A DNA stretch of 64,000 nt. Origin: Nageia nagi. Its lineage: Eukaryota; Pinophyta. The position numbers and the translations under genes are program-made. The notes beneath the pieces were generated by a model, which was given only the letters and a program-made list of their open reading frames with translations, was not told the DNA's origin and made no database searches. Below, one piece after another: positions 32,925-44,113 of this stretch. The stretch covers positions 69,564,001 through 69,628,000 of the forward strand of contig JBITNC010000001.1 in the NCBI GenBank assembly GCA_050084985.1, in the 5' to 3' direction. Within the stretch, counting starts at the first letter, position 1, and the number at the start of each line of letters is the position of its first letter.

Positions 32925-34700
32925 GAAACTATCAATATATATGCTTCCAATGAATTTTTGGAGAGGAGGAAACTTTGGAAGATGTTGAAAGACATTATAA
33001 AAGATAAAGAAGAAGAAAACTAGCTCTTAGTTGGAGACTTCAATTCCCCATTGAGTTCAAAAGAGAAATTCAAAGGTAAACTAGATAGACCATAGTTGTT
33101 AGGAAAGAAATACCTAAGGAACTTCCTTAGTAATACTAGCCTGTCAGACTTGAGAATCCATGGTACAATGTACACATGGATACATAAAAAAGTAGGGGAA
33201 AACTAATAATGTGTAAATTGGATAGAGTTATGGTGTTCCAAGGATGGATAAATGAGTTCTCAAAATATCAACTATGGGCTATGCCATTGGTAGGTTCAAA
33301 TCATAACGTGCTCCTTGAAATTAAAGATTGATTCATTAAAAATCACCCCTTCTATTTTGATAATATGTGGTTGAATCACTCAGAGCTAGAGGAAAGAAGT
33401 AGGCAATGGTGGAACATGCCTATCTATGGGACTAAAATGTATAGGGTGGCTAAGAAACTACAGAACGTTAAAAAATAAATGAAGGTTTCGAACCATAAGG
33501 TATTTGCAACGATTGAAGAACAAAAAGAGTCCCTAAAGGTAAAAATTAATGAAATTGGGAGTAGAATGGAAACTACAGGTTTGTATGAAGAACTTAAATA
33601 AGAAGAAAAGGAAGTATTATGCGATTTGCATAATACACCAGCATAGGAAGAAACCAAATAGAGGTAGAAATCCAAGATAACATGGATCCAAGAAGATGAC
33701 CAAAATCCTAGATTCTTCAAAATGACAAGCTTTAAGAATAGGGATAAAAATCAAATTCTGGAAGTACTAAACACCCAAGGAGAGTTGAAAAAATACATCA
33801 AAGAATCTAAAGAAGTAGGAGCTATATTCTTTCATCAACTTCTATCTAATGAACAAGAACTGAATAATGTATAGATGGAGGAAATTTTGGGAAATATCCC
33901 AAAGCTAGTAACTGAAGAGTAAAATAAAAGGCTTCTAATACCTTTCTTTGATGCAAAAATAAAATACACTATCTTCTCCATGGCTCACAACAAATCCCCA
34001 AGTTTAGATGGTTGATTGAATTCTTCCAAAGATCTTGGGGAATTATGGGGTCTGAGATCTTTGAAGTAATAAGAGAAATTCAACCCTCAAACCAATTGCT
34101 CAAAGCTTGGAACGCAACCTTTTTGGATCTCATTCTAAAGGTTATGGATTCCAAGGATTTCAAACAATTTTGTCTAATAGGCTTGTGTAATGTGGTTTAC
34201 AAAATCATGATCAAAACTTTAGAAGATAGACTAAAATTGGTATTAACCAATCTAATCTCTCCAGAGTAAGGAGGATTCATGCAAGGTAGGTAGATTATAA
34301 ATGAAATCATAGAGATGCATGAAGTTCTACACTTGTCCCAAATAGAGAATATGTCTACCTTTATATTGAAATTGGACATCTAAAAAGTATACAACAAGGT
34401 GACTTGGTCCTTCTTGGATAGAATCTATGAGAAATTTAGTTTTTCTATAACTTGGAGATTTTGGATACATCAATGCATATCAACAACTTCTTTCTCTATC
34501 TTAATTAATGGAGAAAATACAAATTTATTCTTCTTAGAAAGGGTAATAAGATAAGGAGATCCAATCTCTCCATAATTGTTTATCATAATGGTTGAGGTCT
34601 TGGGGAGAAGAATTAGAGATTGGAAAAATGAAGGGAGAATTACTGGTAGTAAGCTAGTAGGAGGACCACAATTAGCACCGATAGCTAGTTTATGGATGAC
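32925..34700 (+). pseudogene. L1 ORF2: endonuclease end and first half of RT
   Basis: The translation contains LLVGDFNSPLSSKEKFKGK, where GDFN is the AP-endonuclease motif. RT text follows: SEIFEVIREI, FCLIGLCNVVYKIMIKTLED, GGFMQGR, FILKLDI, LINGE and a GDPISP box, and it stops at FMDD (34690-34702). The protein would nick target DNA and copy the LINE RNA at that nick. More than 20 stops and several shifts are present. The catalytic FMDD box itself is intact and is directly followed by the T1 insertion. Confidence 0.8.
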
Positions 34701-34705
34701 ATGAT
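34701..34705. repeat. Left target-site duplication of T1 (ATGAT)
   Basis: ATGAT is repeated at 39745-39749, directly outside the other LTR. A 5-bp copy is the expected length for Copia. Confidence 0.9.
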
Positions 34706-35184
34706 TGTTGTGTGTGGAGCATGATTGTTCAGAGTTGTTTATTTTAGCCGGATGTATATCCCAGGAAGCTAAAAACGTTTGAAAAATTACCTTGTAAAAG
34801 TAAAGTAATTTCTAGTCAATCTAGGCCGTTTATTAGGCAAATAATCTGACGGTTGAACTTATGTTTGGTTTAGGGATTTTTTCCCTAGATAAAAACCCCT
34901 CTTTTTACATGAGGGCATTGTAACAGATGTGATTTGGTGAGCGAGAAACAGATACATGAGACTGTGAGAGAAAACAGAGGATATTACAGCGGATCTGCTG
35001 TAGGTTGTATCTATTCACTTTGCTGGATAATAAAAAAGGAAGGACTGGCTGTTTGGTGTGGACGTAGCCCAAACTGGGTGAACCACGTATATCTGTGTCT
35101 CTCTTGTTTATGCGTTTTCTATGCTTATATTTCTAAAACATTTTTTATGTTCTATTGCTCCATAATAATTATAATTTCCTAACA
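34706..35184 (+). repeat. 5' LTR of T1
   Basis: It starts TGTTGTGTGTGG and ends TTTCCTAACA. The differences from the 3' LTR are at 34823, 34926, 34949, 34987, 35114, 35121 and 35162. A weak TATA-like TAGATAAAAACC lies near 34886. Confidence 0.95.
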
Positions 35185-35186
35185 AC

Positions 35187-35198
35187 TGGTATCAGAGC
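35187..35198 (+). other. Primer-binding site of T1
   Basis: TGGTATCAGAGC is the complement of the initiator-Met tRNA 3' end and sits two bases after the LTR. Confidence 0.92.
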
Positions 35199-35259
35199 CG
35201 AAGGTCTATTTGGCTGATAAACTCGTAGGAAAGAAGGATTCCTCATTCGAGTGGGAGTA

Positions 35260-37200
35260 ATGGCGGAAGATGGTAAGTTTAGGGTTGAGAAATTTAATGG
35301 CCAAAATTTCTCGCTATGGAAGATGCAGATGGAAGATTATTTGTATCAAAAGGATCTATACCTACCATTGAGCAGAAAAACAAATAAGCTGACGAATATG
35401 ACAGATGAAGAGTGGAACCTTCTCGATAGAAAGGCACTCGGAGCAATACAGTTGAGCCTCGCTGCATCAGTTGCCTTCAACATTTCGAAGGAAACAACGA
35501 TAGAGGGTTTATTTCAGGCGTTGTCAAAACTATATGAAAAACCCTCGGCCTCAAACAAGGTATTTCTTATGAAATGGTTATTTAATATGAAGATGTCGGA
35601 AGGTGGATCTGTTACGGATCATTTAAATGATTTTAATACTGTTACAAGTCAGTTATGTTCTGTAAAGGTAGACTTTGATGATGAAGTTAGAGCTCTATTA
35701 TTCTTATGCTCATTACCAGAAAGTTGGAATGGTTTAGTAATGGCCATTAGTAACTCTGTGTCTGGATCTAGTACTTTAAAGTTTGATGATGTTGTCGGTG
35801 CTATCCTTAGCGAGGAAATGCGACGGAAAAGCTCCGGTGAGACATCAGGAAATGCTTTGAGTGCAGATTCTAGGGGAAGAAAAATGGAAAAAGGAAAGAG
35901 CTCAGGATATCATAGTAAATCAAGGAAAGGTAGATCCAAGTCCAGATCAGGGTTAGAGTGCTGGAAATGCGGAAAGAAAGGACACCTAAAGAGAGACTGT
36001 AGATCTCGGAAGGGAAAAGAAGGAGATGCACAGCAAGAAAATAATCATGAAGCAAATGTGACAGGTGAGATGTTACAAGATGCTTTGATTCTTTCTTTCG
36101 AAAATATTAATGATTCCTGGGTGGTAGATTCAGGGGCCTCATTCCATGCCACACCTGATAAGAAATATTTTCATGACTATGTTCAAGGACATTTTGGACA
36201 AGTTCGTTTGGGGGATGATAAACCTTGTAAAATTGTTGGAATGGGTAAGGTTCTTGTAAAACAGCAGAATGGAAACCAATGGCTACTAAAGGAGGTAAGG
36301 CATGTTCCAGATCTAAGGAAAAATCTGATTTCAACAGGGCAGTTAGGTAGTGAAGGTTGTGTGACAACTTTCACAGATAAAGTTTGGAAGGTCACCAAAG
36401 GAGCCCTGGTAATAGCAAGAGGTGAAAAGGTTGGTACATTGTATTTATGCAATGGTATTTCTAACTCTGTTAATGCTTTAACTTCCAAAGGAGCAGATGC
36501 AGCATTATGGCATCATAGGCTCGGACACATGAGTGAAAAGGGGATGAAGATTCTTCACTCAAGAAATTTGTTGCCAGGTTTGAAGAATGTTGATCTGGAT
36601 TTTTGTGAGAATTGCATCTATGGAAAATAGAAGAGAGTCAGATTTCTCAGAGTTGGGAAAGAGAAGAAGAGCCAAAAATTAGAGCTTGTGCATACAGATG
36701 TATGGGGACCGGCTCAGGTATCATCTCTCGGTGACTCTCGTTATTATGTTACCTTTATTGATGATGCAACTAGAAAAACTTGGATTTATTGTATTAAGAA
36801 TAAATCTGATGTATTTGATACTTTCAAGAAATGGAAAGCTTTGGTTGAGATTGAGACAGGAAAGAAATTGAAGTGTCTTAGATCAGACAATGGAGGTGAA
36901 TATTGCAGCAAAGAGTTTGATAGGTACTGTTCAGAACATGGAATTCGTAGAGAGAAGACAGTTCCAAGAACACCACAAGAAAATGGTGTATCAGAAAGGA
37001 TGAACAGGACAATCATGGAGCATGCAAGGTGCATGAGATTACATGCAGGATTGCCTTTACAGTTTTGGGCAGAAGCTGTAGATACTGCTGTTTATCTAAT
37101 AAACAGAGGGCCTTCAAGTTCCTTGGATGGTGGTGTTCCGGAGGAAGCATGGACAGGTAAAAAGGAAAAACTACTCTTTTTTAAAGCCTTTTGGTTGTGA
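35260..37200 (+). pseudogene. T1 gag, protease and integrase (first frame)
   Basis: The start is the ATG at 35260 ([12 protein letters not shown]); a nearby GTG at 35251 is not a plausible plant start. Gag carries a zinc knuckle [14 protein letters not shown] at about residues 234-247. Protease has [10 protein letters not shown] with the catalytic Asp near residue 290. Integrase has the HHCC zinc region ([13 protein letters not shown] ... CENC) and the core residues: Asp at 36697 (HTDVWG), Asp at 36886 (RSDNGG) and Glu at 36994 (SERMNR), in D-35-E spacing. A TAG at 36628-36630 interrupts the frame in the conserved YGK-KR text, where Gln is usual. A one-base insertion near 37150 shifts the frame to the next segment. 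Confidence 0.92.
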
Positions 37201-39169
37201 GGCCTTTGTCCATATTGATAAAGAAAATAGAACAAAGCTTGAGGTAAAGTCAAAGAAATGTACCTTTATTGGATATGGTGTTAATGATTTTGGTTATCGC
37301 TTATATGATTATGAAAATCACAAAATCATTAGGAGTAGAGATGTAATATTCAATGAAAAGGTCTTGTATAAGAATCAATTGCAGGAAAAGAAACAAGAAA
37401 AAGAAAATAAGGAATACGTAGTTCTTGATGAAATCACTGGAAAAGTAAAGGTGCCTGAAAATAATAATAACCAATAACCACAACAGCAGCAACCACCACA
37501 ACAGTAACAGGCACCCCAAACACCTGAAAGTGATGTTAGAAGATCTACCAGGATAAGTAGACCCCCTGAACGATACTCTCCTTCATTATATTATTTATTG
37601 TTGACTGATTCCGGTGAACCTAAATGTTATGAAGAAGCAATGCAGGTTGAAAGCAGGAAGAAGTGGGAGGTAGCCATGGAAGAAGAGATGGACTCCTTAA
37701 TGCATAACCAGACTTGGGACTTAGTCAGGTTGCCTGCAGGAAAAACTACATTGAAGAATAAATGGGTTTACAAGCTGAAGGAAGAAGATGGAGGAAAATA
37801 GAGGTACAAAGCTAGACTTGTGGTGAAGGGGTTTGGACAGAAGAAAGGTATTGATTTTGATGAAATATTTTCTCCTGTTGTTAAAATGACTTCAATCAGA
37901 ACTATTTTTAGTCTTGTAGCAGCTGAAGATTTGCATCTTGAGCAGTTAGATGTAAAGATAGCCTTTCTCCATGGGGATTTGGAGGAAGAGATATATATGC
38001 AACAGCCACAAGGATATGAGGTGAAAGGGAAGGAGAAACTAGTGTGCAGGTTGAAGAAGAGCTTGTATGGCTTAAAACAGGCTCCAAGGCAATGGTATCT
38101 AAAATTTGACAAGTTTATGTCTGAACAAGGTTATACTAGATGCCACTCTGATCATTGTGTTTATTTGAAAAAGCAAAATGATGGCAGCTATATTATATTG
38201 TTATTGTATGTAGATGACATGCTTGTTGCAGGGTCTAACATGCAGGAAATAAATGTGCTCAAAAGAAAATTGGCAAATTCATTTGCAATGAAGGATTTGG
38301 GAGCTGCAAAACAAATCCTTGGTATGAGAATCACTAGAGACAGGAAAAATCATAAATTGACATTGTCTCAGAATGAGTACATACAAAAGGTATTGAAAAG
38401 ATTTAATATGCACAATGCAAAACCAGTTAGTATACCTTTTGCTAGCCATTTCAAACTTAGTAAGGAGATGTGCCCAAAGACCCAAGAAGACATGGATTAT
38501 ATGTCTAAAGTTCCATATGCATCAGCAGTTGGAAGCTTAATGTATGCAATGGTCTGCACAAGGCCTGATATTGCACATGCAGTGGGAGTTGTAAGCAGGT
38601 ACATGAATAATCCAGGAAAGGAACATTGGATGGCAGTGAAATGGATTCTCAGATATTTGAAAGGTACCACAAATCAAGCATTATGTTTTGGTGGTTCAAA
38701 CATTTCCTTATAGGGATATGTTGATGCAGATATGGCAGGTGATAGAGATAACAGGAGGAGCACTACAAGATATGTATTTACTGTTGGTGGAACAGCTGTC
38801 AGTTGGGTTTCAAAAATCCAAAGTGTTGTTGCACTTTCAACAACAGAAGTAGAGTATGTTGCTACTACAGAGGCTAGTAAAGAAATGATTTGGTTACAAA
38901 GGTTCATGGGTGAATTGGGTAAGGAGCATGATATGTGGACGCTATACAGTGATAGCCAAAGTGCCATTCATCTTGCAAAGAACTCAGCATTTCATTCTAG
39001 TACTAAACACATACAGCTTAAGTACCATTTCATACGATCAGTGTTGGAAGATGGAGAATTAAAGCTGGAAAAGATACATACTAGCCAGAATCCTGCAGAT
39101 ATGCTAACAAAAGTTGTAACCAGGGAGAAACTGAGAATATGCTCAATTTCAATTGGTCTTCAAGGATGA
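37127..39169 (+). pseudogene. T1 integrase end, RT and RNase H (second frame)
   Basis: The segment begins SFLKPFGCEAFVHIDK and KCTFIGYGVNDFGY (integrase C-terminal region), then a Gln/Pro-rich linker. RT starts at EEEMDSLMHNQTWDLVRLP and includes FLHGDLEEEIYMQQPQGY, KKSLYGLKQAPRQWY and the catalytic box LLLYVDDMLVAG (YVDD at 38207-38218). RNase H contains [37 protein letters not shown] and PADMLTK. The final stop is TGA at 39167. In-frame stops lie at 37475 (TAA), 37505 (TAA), 37799 (TAG) and 38711 (TAG); all could derive from Gln codons by one C-to-T change. Apart from these the frame is open. Confidence 0.93.
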
Positions 39170-39251
39170 CTATGAAGATGAGAAATAACCAGGTCCAAAG
39201 AGGAGTCATTGTCCAGCAAAAGAAGCAGCGGTGGAGTTGCTACAATCATTC

Positions 39252-39265
39252 TCCAAGTGGGAGAT
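39252..39265 (+). other. Polypurine tract of T1
   Basis: TCCAAGTGGGAGAT immediately precedes the 3' LTR. AAGTGGGAGAT is the common Copia form. Confidence 0.8.
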
Positions 39266-39744
39266 TGTTGTGTGTGGAGCATGATTGTTCAGAGTTGTTT
39301 ATTTTAGCCGGATGTATATCCCAGGAAGCTAAAAACGTTTGAAAAATTACCTTGTAAAAGTAAAGTAATTTCTAGTCAATCTGGGCCGTTTATTAGGCAA
39401 ATAATCTGACGGTTGAACTTATGTTTGGTTTAGGGATTTTTTCCCTAGATAAAAACCCCTCTTTTTACATGAGGGCATTGTAACAAATGTGATTTGGTGA
39501 GCGAGAAATAGATACATGAGACTGTGAGAGAAAACAGAGGATATTATAGCGGATCTGCTGTAGGTTGTATCTATTCACTTTGCTGGATAATAAAAAAGGA
39601 AGGACTGGCTGTTTGGTGTGGACGTAGCCCAAACTGGGTGAACCACGTATATCTGTGTCTCTCTTGTTTATGCATTTTCTGTGCTTATATTTCTAAAACA
39701 TTTTTTATGTTCTATTGCTCCGTAATAATTATAATTTCCTAACA
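39266..39744 (+). repeat. 3' LTR of T1
   Basis: It is the same length as the 5' LTR (479 bp) with 7 transition differences. It ends TTTCCTAACA and is followed by ATGAT (39745-39749). Confidence 0.95.
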
Positions 39745-39749
39745 ATGAT

Positions 39750-41130
39750 TATTATGGGTAAGGTTTCAGTAGTGGAAGAAAGGAATTACCTAAAAATATT
39801 ACAACTCTAGGAAGGTGCCTCATAGTAGAATATAAACTATGAAAAAAGTAAGATCTTCTTCATTCACACCTCTATCAAGAGATAAAATAAGATAACAAAT
39901 ATCTTTAATTACCAAATTGAAGAACTTCCAACAACCTATCTAGGGATGCCACTTTTTGTGGGCCCATCTAGGAAAAACTTGTGGCTACCTTTGATTGAAA
40001 TATTCTAGAAGAAACCTATAGGATTGAAAGGGGCAATCCTATCCATAGCCAAAAAATGCCTTTTGGTCAAAATGCATGCATGCATATTATGCATCAATAT
40101 TTGAAATACCAGTAAGTATATGTGATCAAATTGATCAAATACGTAATAAATTTATATGGAAAAGTATTAAGGAGAAAAAAAGAATTGTTTTAGTAAGCTA
40201 GTTAAAGTTCTGCATGCCAAAATCTTAAGGAAGGCTCGGACTCCAAAAACTACAATAATTTAAAATGGTGCCATGGGAAAAACTAGCATGGAAGATCAAT
40301 TCTAATAAGGAAAGGAAATGGGTGAGCATATATAAGAACAAGCATCTAAAGGAAGGATAAAACTTCATACAAATAGACCTAAACATATATGGTTCGGCCT
40401 TTTGAAAGACCTCTCCAAAATTAGGATTCTATTGAAGGAGAATATCTCTTGGACCTTGGGAAATAGACATGATATATAGTTCTAGTATGATGAATGGATT
40501 GGTAAAAAATCCCTCATTCAAATCCCAAACCTATTTGACTTGGCCATGTGGGGTAAGAATAATGTTGGTTGGAAAGGGCAATGTTACATGGATAATAACA
40601 ATAGGTAAAGAGCTTGAAACCTACTATGACCCATAGGTTAGGATCTATTTATTGTGATGGAAATAATTAATAATATGTTTGTCCTGACACCTTTACCCTT
40701 AGAATATGGGCTTGATATCCTAAGGTGGAAATCAAGTAAAGGAGGTTTATATATAGTTAAGTCTAGTTGCATGGCTCTCCTAATGACAAATATCTATGAC
40801 TTTCCAATCAAGAAAGTATGGATTAAGGGGGTCACTCTAAATTAACCCATTTCTTATGGTTGGTCTTCAAAAAAAGAATATAAACCATCAACAATTTAAG
40901 GAAGAGGGGACAAATTTTAGTCAATAAGTGCTCCTTATGCTTTAAAGTGAAGGAGTTAGTAGATCATTTATGCCAATTATGCCCTTTCACTCAGGAAATT
41001 TGGAAAGGATCCTGGATGAGAAAAAATTCAAATTCAAAATTGATATTACAGAGATAATTTCTAAATGGCCCCCAGATTTCTTAGGTAATTAAGAAAAATG
41101 AAGATGGGCTATGTTACTACCTCATATGCT
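39750..41130 (+). pseudogene. L1 ORF2: second half of RT and zinc-finger-like region
   Basis: Reading resumes as MIIMGKVSVVEERNY, the natural continuation of the FMDD box left of T1. It goes on ELPTTYLGMPLFVGPSRK, IGLKGAILSIAKK, ISWTLGNRHDI and LRWKSSKGGLYIVKSS, which are the usual words of the plant LINE RT thumb and C-terminal zinc-finger region. Many stops and shifts are present. T1 is inserted between the two halves. Confidence 0.8.
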
Positions 41131-43109
41131 TTGGTATGTCTATAAGAAAAGAAATAGGAAACTTTTCCTAGAGAAGGTAATGAAAGTGGAAAGAATGATA
41201 AGGAAAATCCATTGTATGGTAGGTGAGAACTGAAAGCTCATGTATAAAAAGGAATTACAAGATGTAGTATCTGGTAAGAGGGGGGAAGCATGTAACTCCC
41301 ATGACTCATACAAATAATGGATGACATCCTTAGAGGAGCACATGTGGCGATTTAACATGCCTCCTCTCCATGACAAGGCCATGGATTGAGCAATGGTGAA
41401 CCATCGATGAGAAAAAAAGATGGAAGGTCCTAATTCATAGTCTAGGATGGCATTTTGGAAATAATAATAAGGAAAGGAGAACTTGTAGTACCTCCACATT
41501 CTAATTGTATGTAGATAGGATGATAGACCAAAAGAATATTAAACCAGCTATGAGGGAAGAGTTCAAACATAATGTAATCATCTATTGTATACTATGTAAT
41601 GGGGGTATAAATGTGTTTGTGGACTCCCTAAATACCCATAATCCCAATTGGTTAAGGAAAGTGACCAAGTGGTGGTAGAAGGATGCCACTTTTCAGTTAG
41701 CCCAAAAATGATCTAAGAAGATATGGGCATGGCTAACTTTGGGCATAGATACATAAGGAGATGCAAATAATAGTGTCTAAATTTATGTCTTCTACAAGAA
41801 GGGGCTGTCCCTTCCAAAAATAAGGAAATCAACCTACCCAATTACCTCAATCTAGTACCCCTAGAATGAGGTGGCCAAGGTAATTATGCAAATATTTACT
41901 ATAGATGATAGATATATTAAACTCCTTGGGGTCCATTTTGTGTTGTTAAATCATTTCAAAGAATTATCCATAATCAATCTTCCTTACTTTTTATACAATT
42001 CAATGGACTTATATATTAGAAAGCATAGGGGAGTTGTGCCAATTCATCAGGGATTAATCAAAATTTTTATGGATTATGAGGTGGTGGAACCAATAGCTAT
42101 GAGTTCATCTAAAAGTAGCTCACAATAATGGCAATCCCCACCCATGGTGAGTAACATAGCCCAAATTATTATTGTCTCTTTAGATGTGGAGGACTTCGAT
42201 TTGGGTGAGAAAGATAATGTAGCTATGTCAAGGTGAAGGGGAAAATTTGTGATGAATTTAGAAGATAAAGAAAAAGACTTGGTAGAAGAGGTAATAACCA
42301 CACAAGAATGAACACAATGGTCTCCTCCAATAATGGGGTATATGGAAGCAAATGACTACACCCCTTCAAGTCCCCTTAATCAAAAGAATGAGGAGGCATT
42401 TGGGCTTCTACAAAGGAGCATGATGAAGAGCAATGGTCTCCTCCAATTAAAGGAGATTTATATTTAGAGTAAGCCCCATTATAGGTTCATAGAGTTAGCA
42501 TTATGAGGTGACTAATGTAGAACACCAGTCCTACCAGAAGGCCAACTTCGGGTAAGACTCTACTGGTCTAAGCAAATTGCAAACTCTTATCCCTAAAATG
42601 AAATTCAAAAAAATCTATGAGAAAAGAAGACACTTTTAAGAATGGGATCGAATCGATAGGAGAGGAAAATAATGGAGGCATGCTCGTATAGTTAGGAGGG
42701 TAATGAAGGCCATACAATACCCATGGTATAACAAGTAGAAGCTAGGTAGGGACCATTGGAAAGTAAATATGGCTTCAAACTAGAAAGAAATCCTAATGAC
42801 CATCCCAATTCAGAATTTAGAAGGATTATTGAGTATGTAGATTGAACTTATATGGGATTGTTTCAATAAGAAGGACTCAAAATTTGAGGTAGATTGGAGC
42901 TTAGTGGTGCAACCAGTGCATGGATGGTGTGACCAAGAATCGATAGAGAAGGATGATAGCTTGTAGCCCATAGAATCTTGTTAAACTATGGGGAACCTTA
43001 TGATATATTTTATTTCAAATGTAATATAATATAATATCTATACACTTATGTGCATATAGGTTTTGGGGCCTTATTTTTTGGAAAACCCACTTTTTTCACC
43101 CTTATAAAA
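41131..43109 (+). other. L1 3' region with a coding-like block
   Basis: This part lies inside the L1 target-site copies. It contains one 85-codon open frame (41871-42128) reading IDDRYIKLLGVHFVLLNHFK and PIHQGLIKIFMDYEVV, which looks like real protein but is unknown to me. The remainder shows only broken frames. The element ends TTTTTTCACCCTTATAAAAA. Confidence 0.5.
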
Positions 43110-43127
43110 AAATATAGTCATAAAGAT
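43110..43127. repeat. Right target-site duplication of LINE L1
   Basis: An exact 18-base copy of 32882-32899. Confidence 0.85.
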
Positions 43128-43775
43128 AATACCAAGCATGCATTATCCATAAACATGTTATATGAATATCAAAATACATAAATAGCCATGCATAATGTAA
43201 ACACTTAAAAAATTCTTTATTCTCCTAGCTTAGTCGAATCATGATGATTTAGCATATCTTGCATCTTATCATGATCCCATCAACCCATCGACCCTACATG
43301 ATAGCTTTTGCATGATCATTTTCAGTAACTTACCTCTTGTTACCACTTTGTAACCCTAACCCTAATAGACCTACTAGTTAGGAAACTAGTTAGCCTGTTA
43401 GGCATGAAATCGAACCAACCTATCAGTTAGCACCTATCAAAATATAAAGGTCAATTTCAAATTATTTCCCTCACTCTTATCAATGAATATTGATGAGACT
43501 CAAAGTGGTCTCATTTTTGATGCATTTATTGATGTGTTAAGGACATTTGGAACACTAATATGACTTGAATGATATTACCAATTGTTATAAACTGTCTAAT
43601 TTAATGTTGAATGCATAGTTGTTTGATCTTTCATTTATTAATGTTATTTGTAATTTTGATGCATAAAAAAATACTGTTTATGTTTGAATAATGTTTGTTG
43701 AGCACATATTCTAACTTCTCATAAGAATGATGGCTGCAAGTATCAAGTTTCTAGCTCTGGAGTAATCTAATTGAA
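43128..43775. other. No gene recognised
   Basis: AT-rich sequence. It includes CCCTAACCCTAA at about 43353 (resembling two telomere units, too short to mean anything) and CTAGTTAGGAAACTAGTTAG-like short repeats near 43372. Confidence 0.4.
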
Positions 43776-44113
43776 AGGTCCAGAAATGGCATAAGTCTAG
43801 CTCCAGAAACCAACTTACACCTAGCGCCAAAAGCAACTTAAGACTGGCTCCAGAAACCAACTTACGCCTAGCACCAGAAAGTAACTTAAGACTGGCTCTA
43901 GAAATTGACTTACGTCTAGCACCAAAAAGCAACTTAAGACTGGCTCCAGAAATTGACTTACGCCAACACCAGAAAGCAACTTAAGACTGGCTCCAGAAAC
44001 CAACTTACGTCTAGCACCAGAAAGCGACTTTAGTCTGGCTCCAGAAATCAACTTAAGTCTAGCACCAGAAAGTGACTTCAGTCCAGCACCAGAAAGTGAC
44101 TTGAGACTAGCAT
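43776..44113. repeat. Tandem array, 24-bp subunits in 48-bp dimers
   Basis: Two alternating 24-bp subunits are seen: GACTGGCTCCAGAAACCAACTT and GCCTAGCACCAGAAAG-AACTTAA. About 14 subunits run from CCAGAAATGGCATAAG to GAAAGTGACTTGAGACTAGC. Because 24 is a multiple of 3, minus-strand frames read an 8-residue repeat of the LKSLSGAR type, but there is no sign that it is a gene. Confidence 0.85.

Larger units (their letters stand above)
34706..39744 (+). mobile_element. Young Copia retrotransposon T1 (Tork/Tnt1-like)
   Basis: A complete 5,039-bp element: LTR (34706-35184), primer site, one gag-pol frame with PR-IN-RT-RNH order, polypurine tract, LTR (39266-39744). It is flanked by ATGAT on both sides. 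The two 479-bp LTRs differ at 7 sites (1.5%), all transitions. The coding region needs one frameshift and five stops to be overlooked, so it is now defective. The gag start ([16 protein letters not shown]) and the RT words resemble the Tork/Tnt1 group, but lineage assignment is by eye only. Confidence 0.93.
32900..43109 (+). mobile_element. 5'-truncated LINE L1, interrupted by Copia T1
   Basis: The element lies between two exact 18-bp target-site copies and ends in a short A run (43106-43112). It begins inside the endonuclease domain, so it is 5'-truncated, which is usual for LINEs. Removing T1 and its 5-bp target copy leaves about 5.17 kb. Order: endonuclease remnant, RT, zinc-finger-like RT C-terminal region, then about 1.6 kb of 3' sequence. 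No RNase H is recognised, unlike L2. Confidence 0.85.

Noticed and set aside
34934-35182. 82-codon frame in the T1 5' LTR, with a copy at 39524-39742 in the 3' LTR
   Set aside because: It lies wholly within the LTR, is duplicated only because the LTR is, and has no known domain.
36107-36488. Minus-strand open frames of 86-101 codons in T1
   Set aside because: They are shadows of the intact gag/protease frame on the plus strand.
43353-43364. Two telomere-like CCCTAA units
   Set aside because: Two units occur by chance; there is no array and no degenerate continuation.
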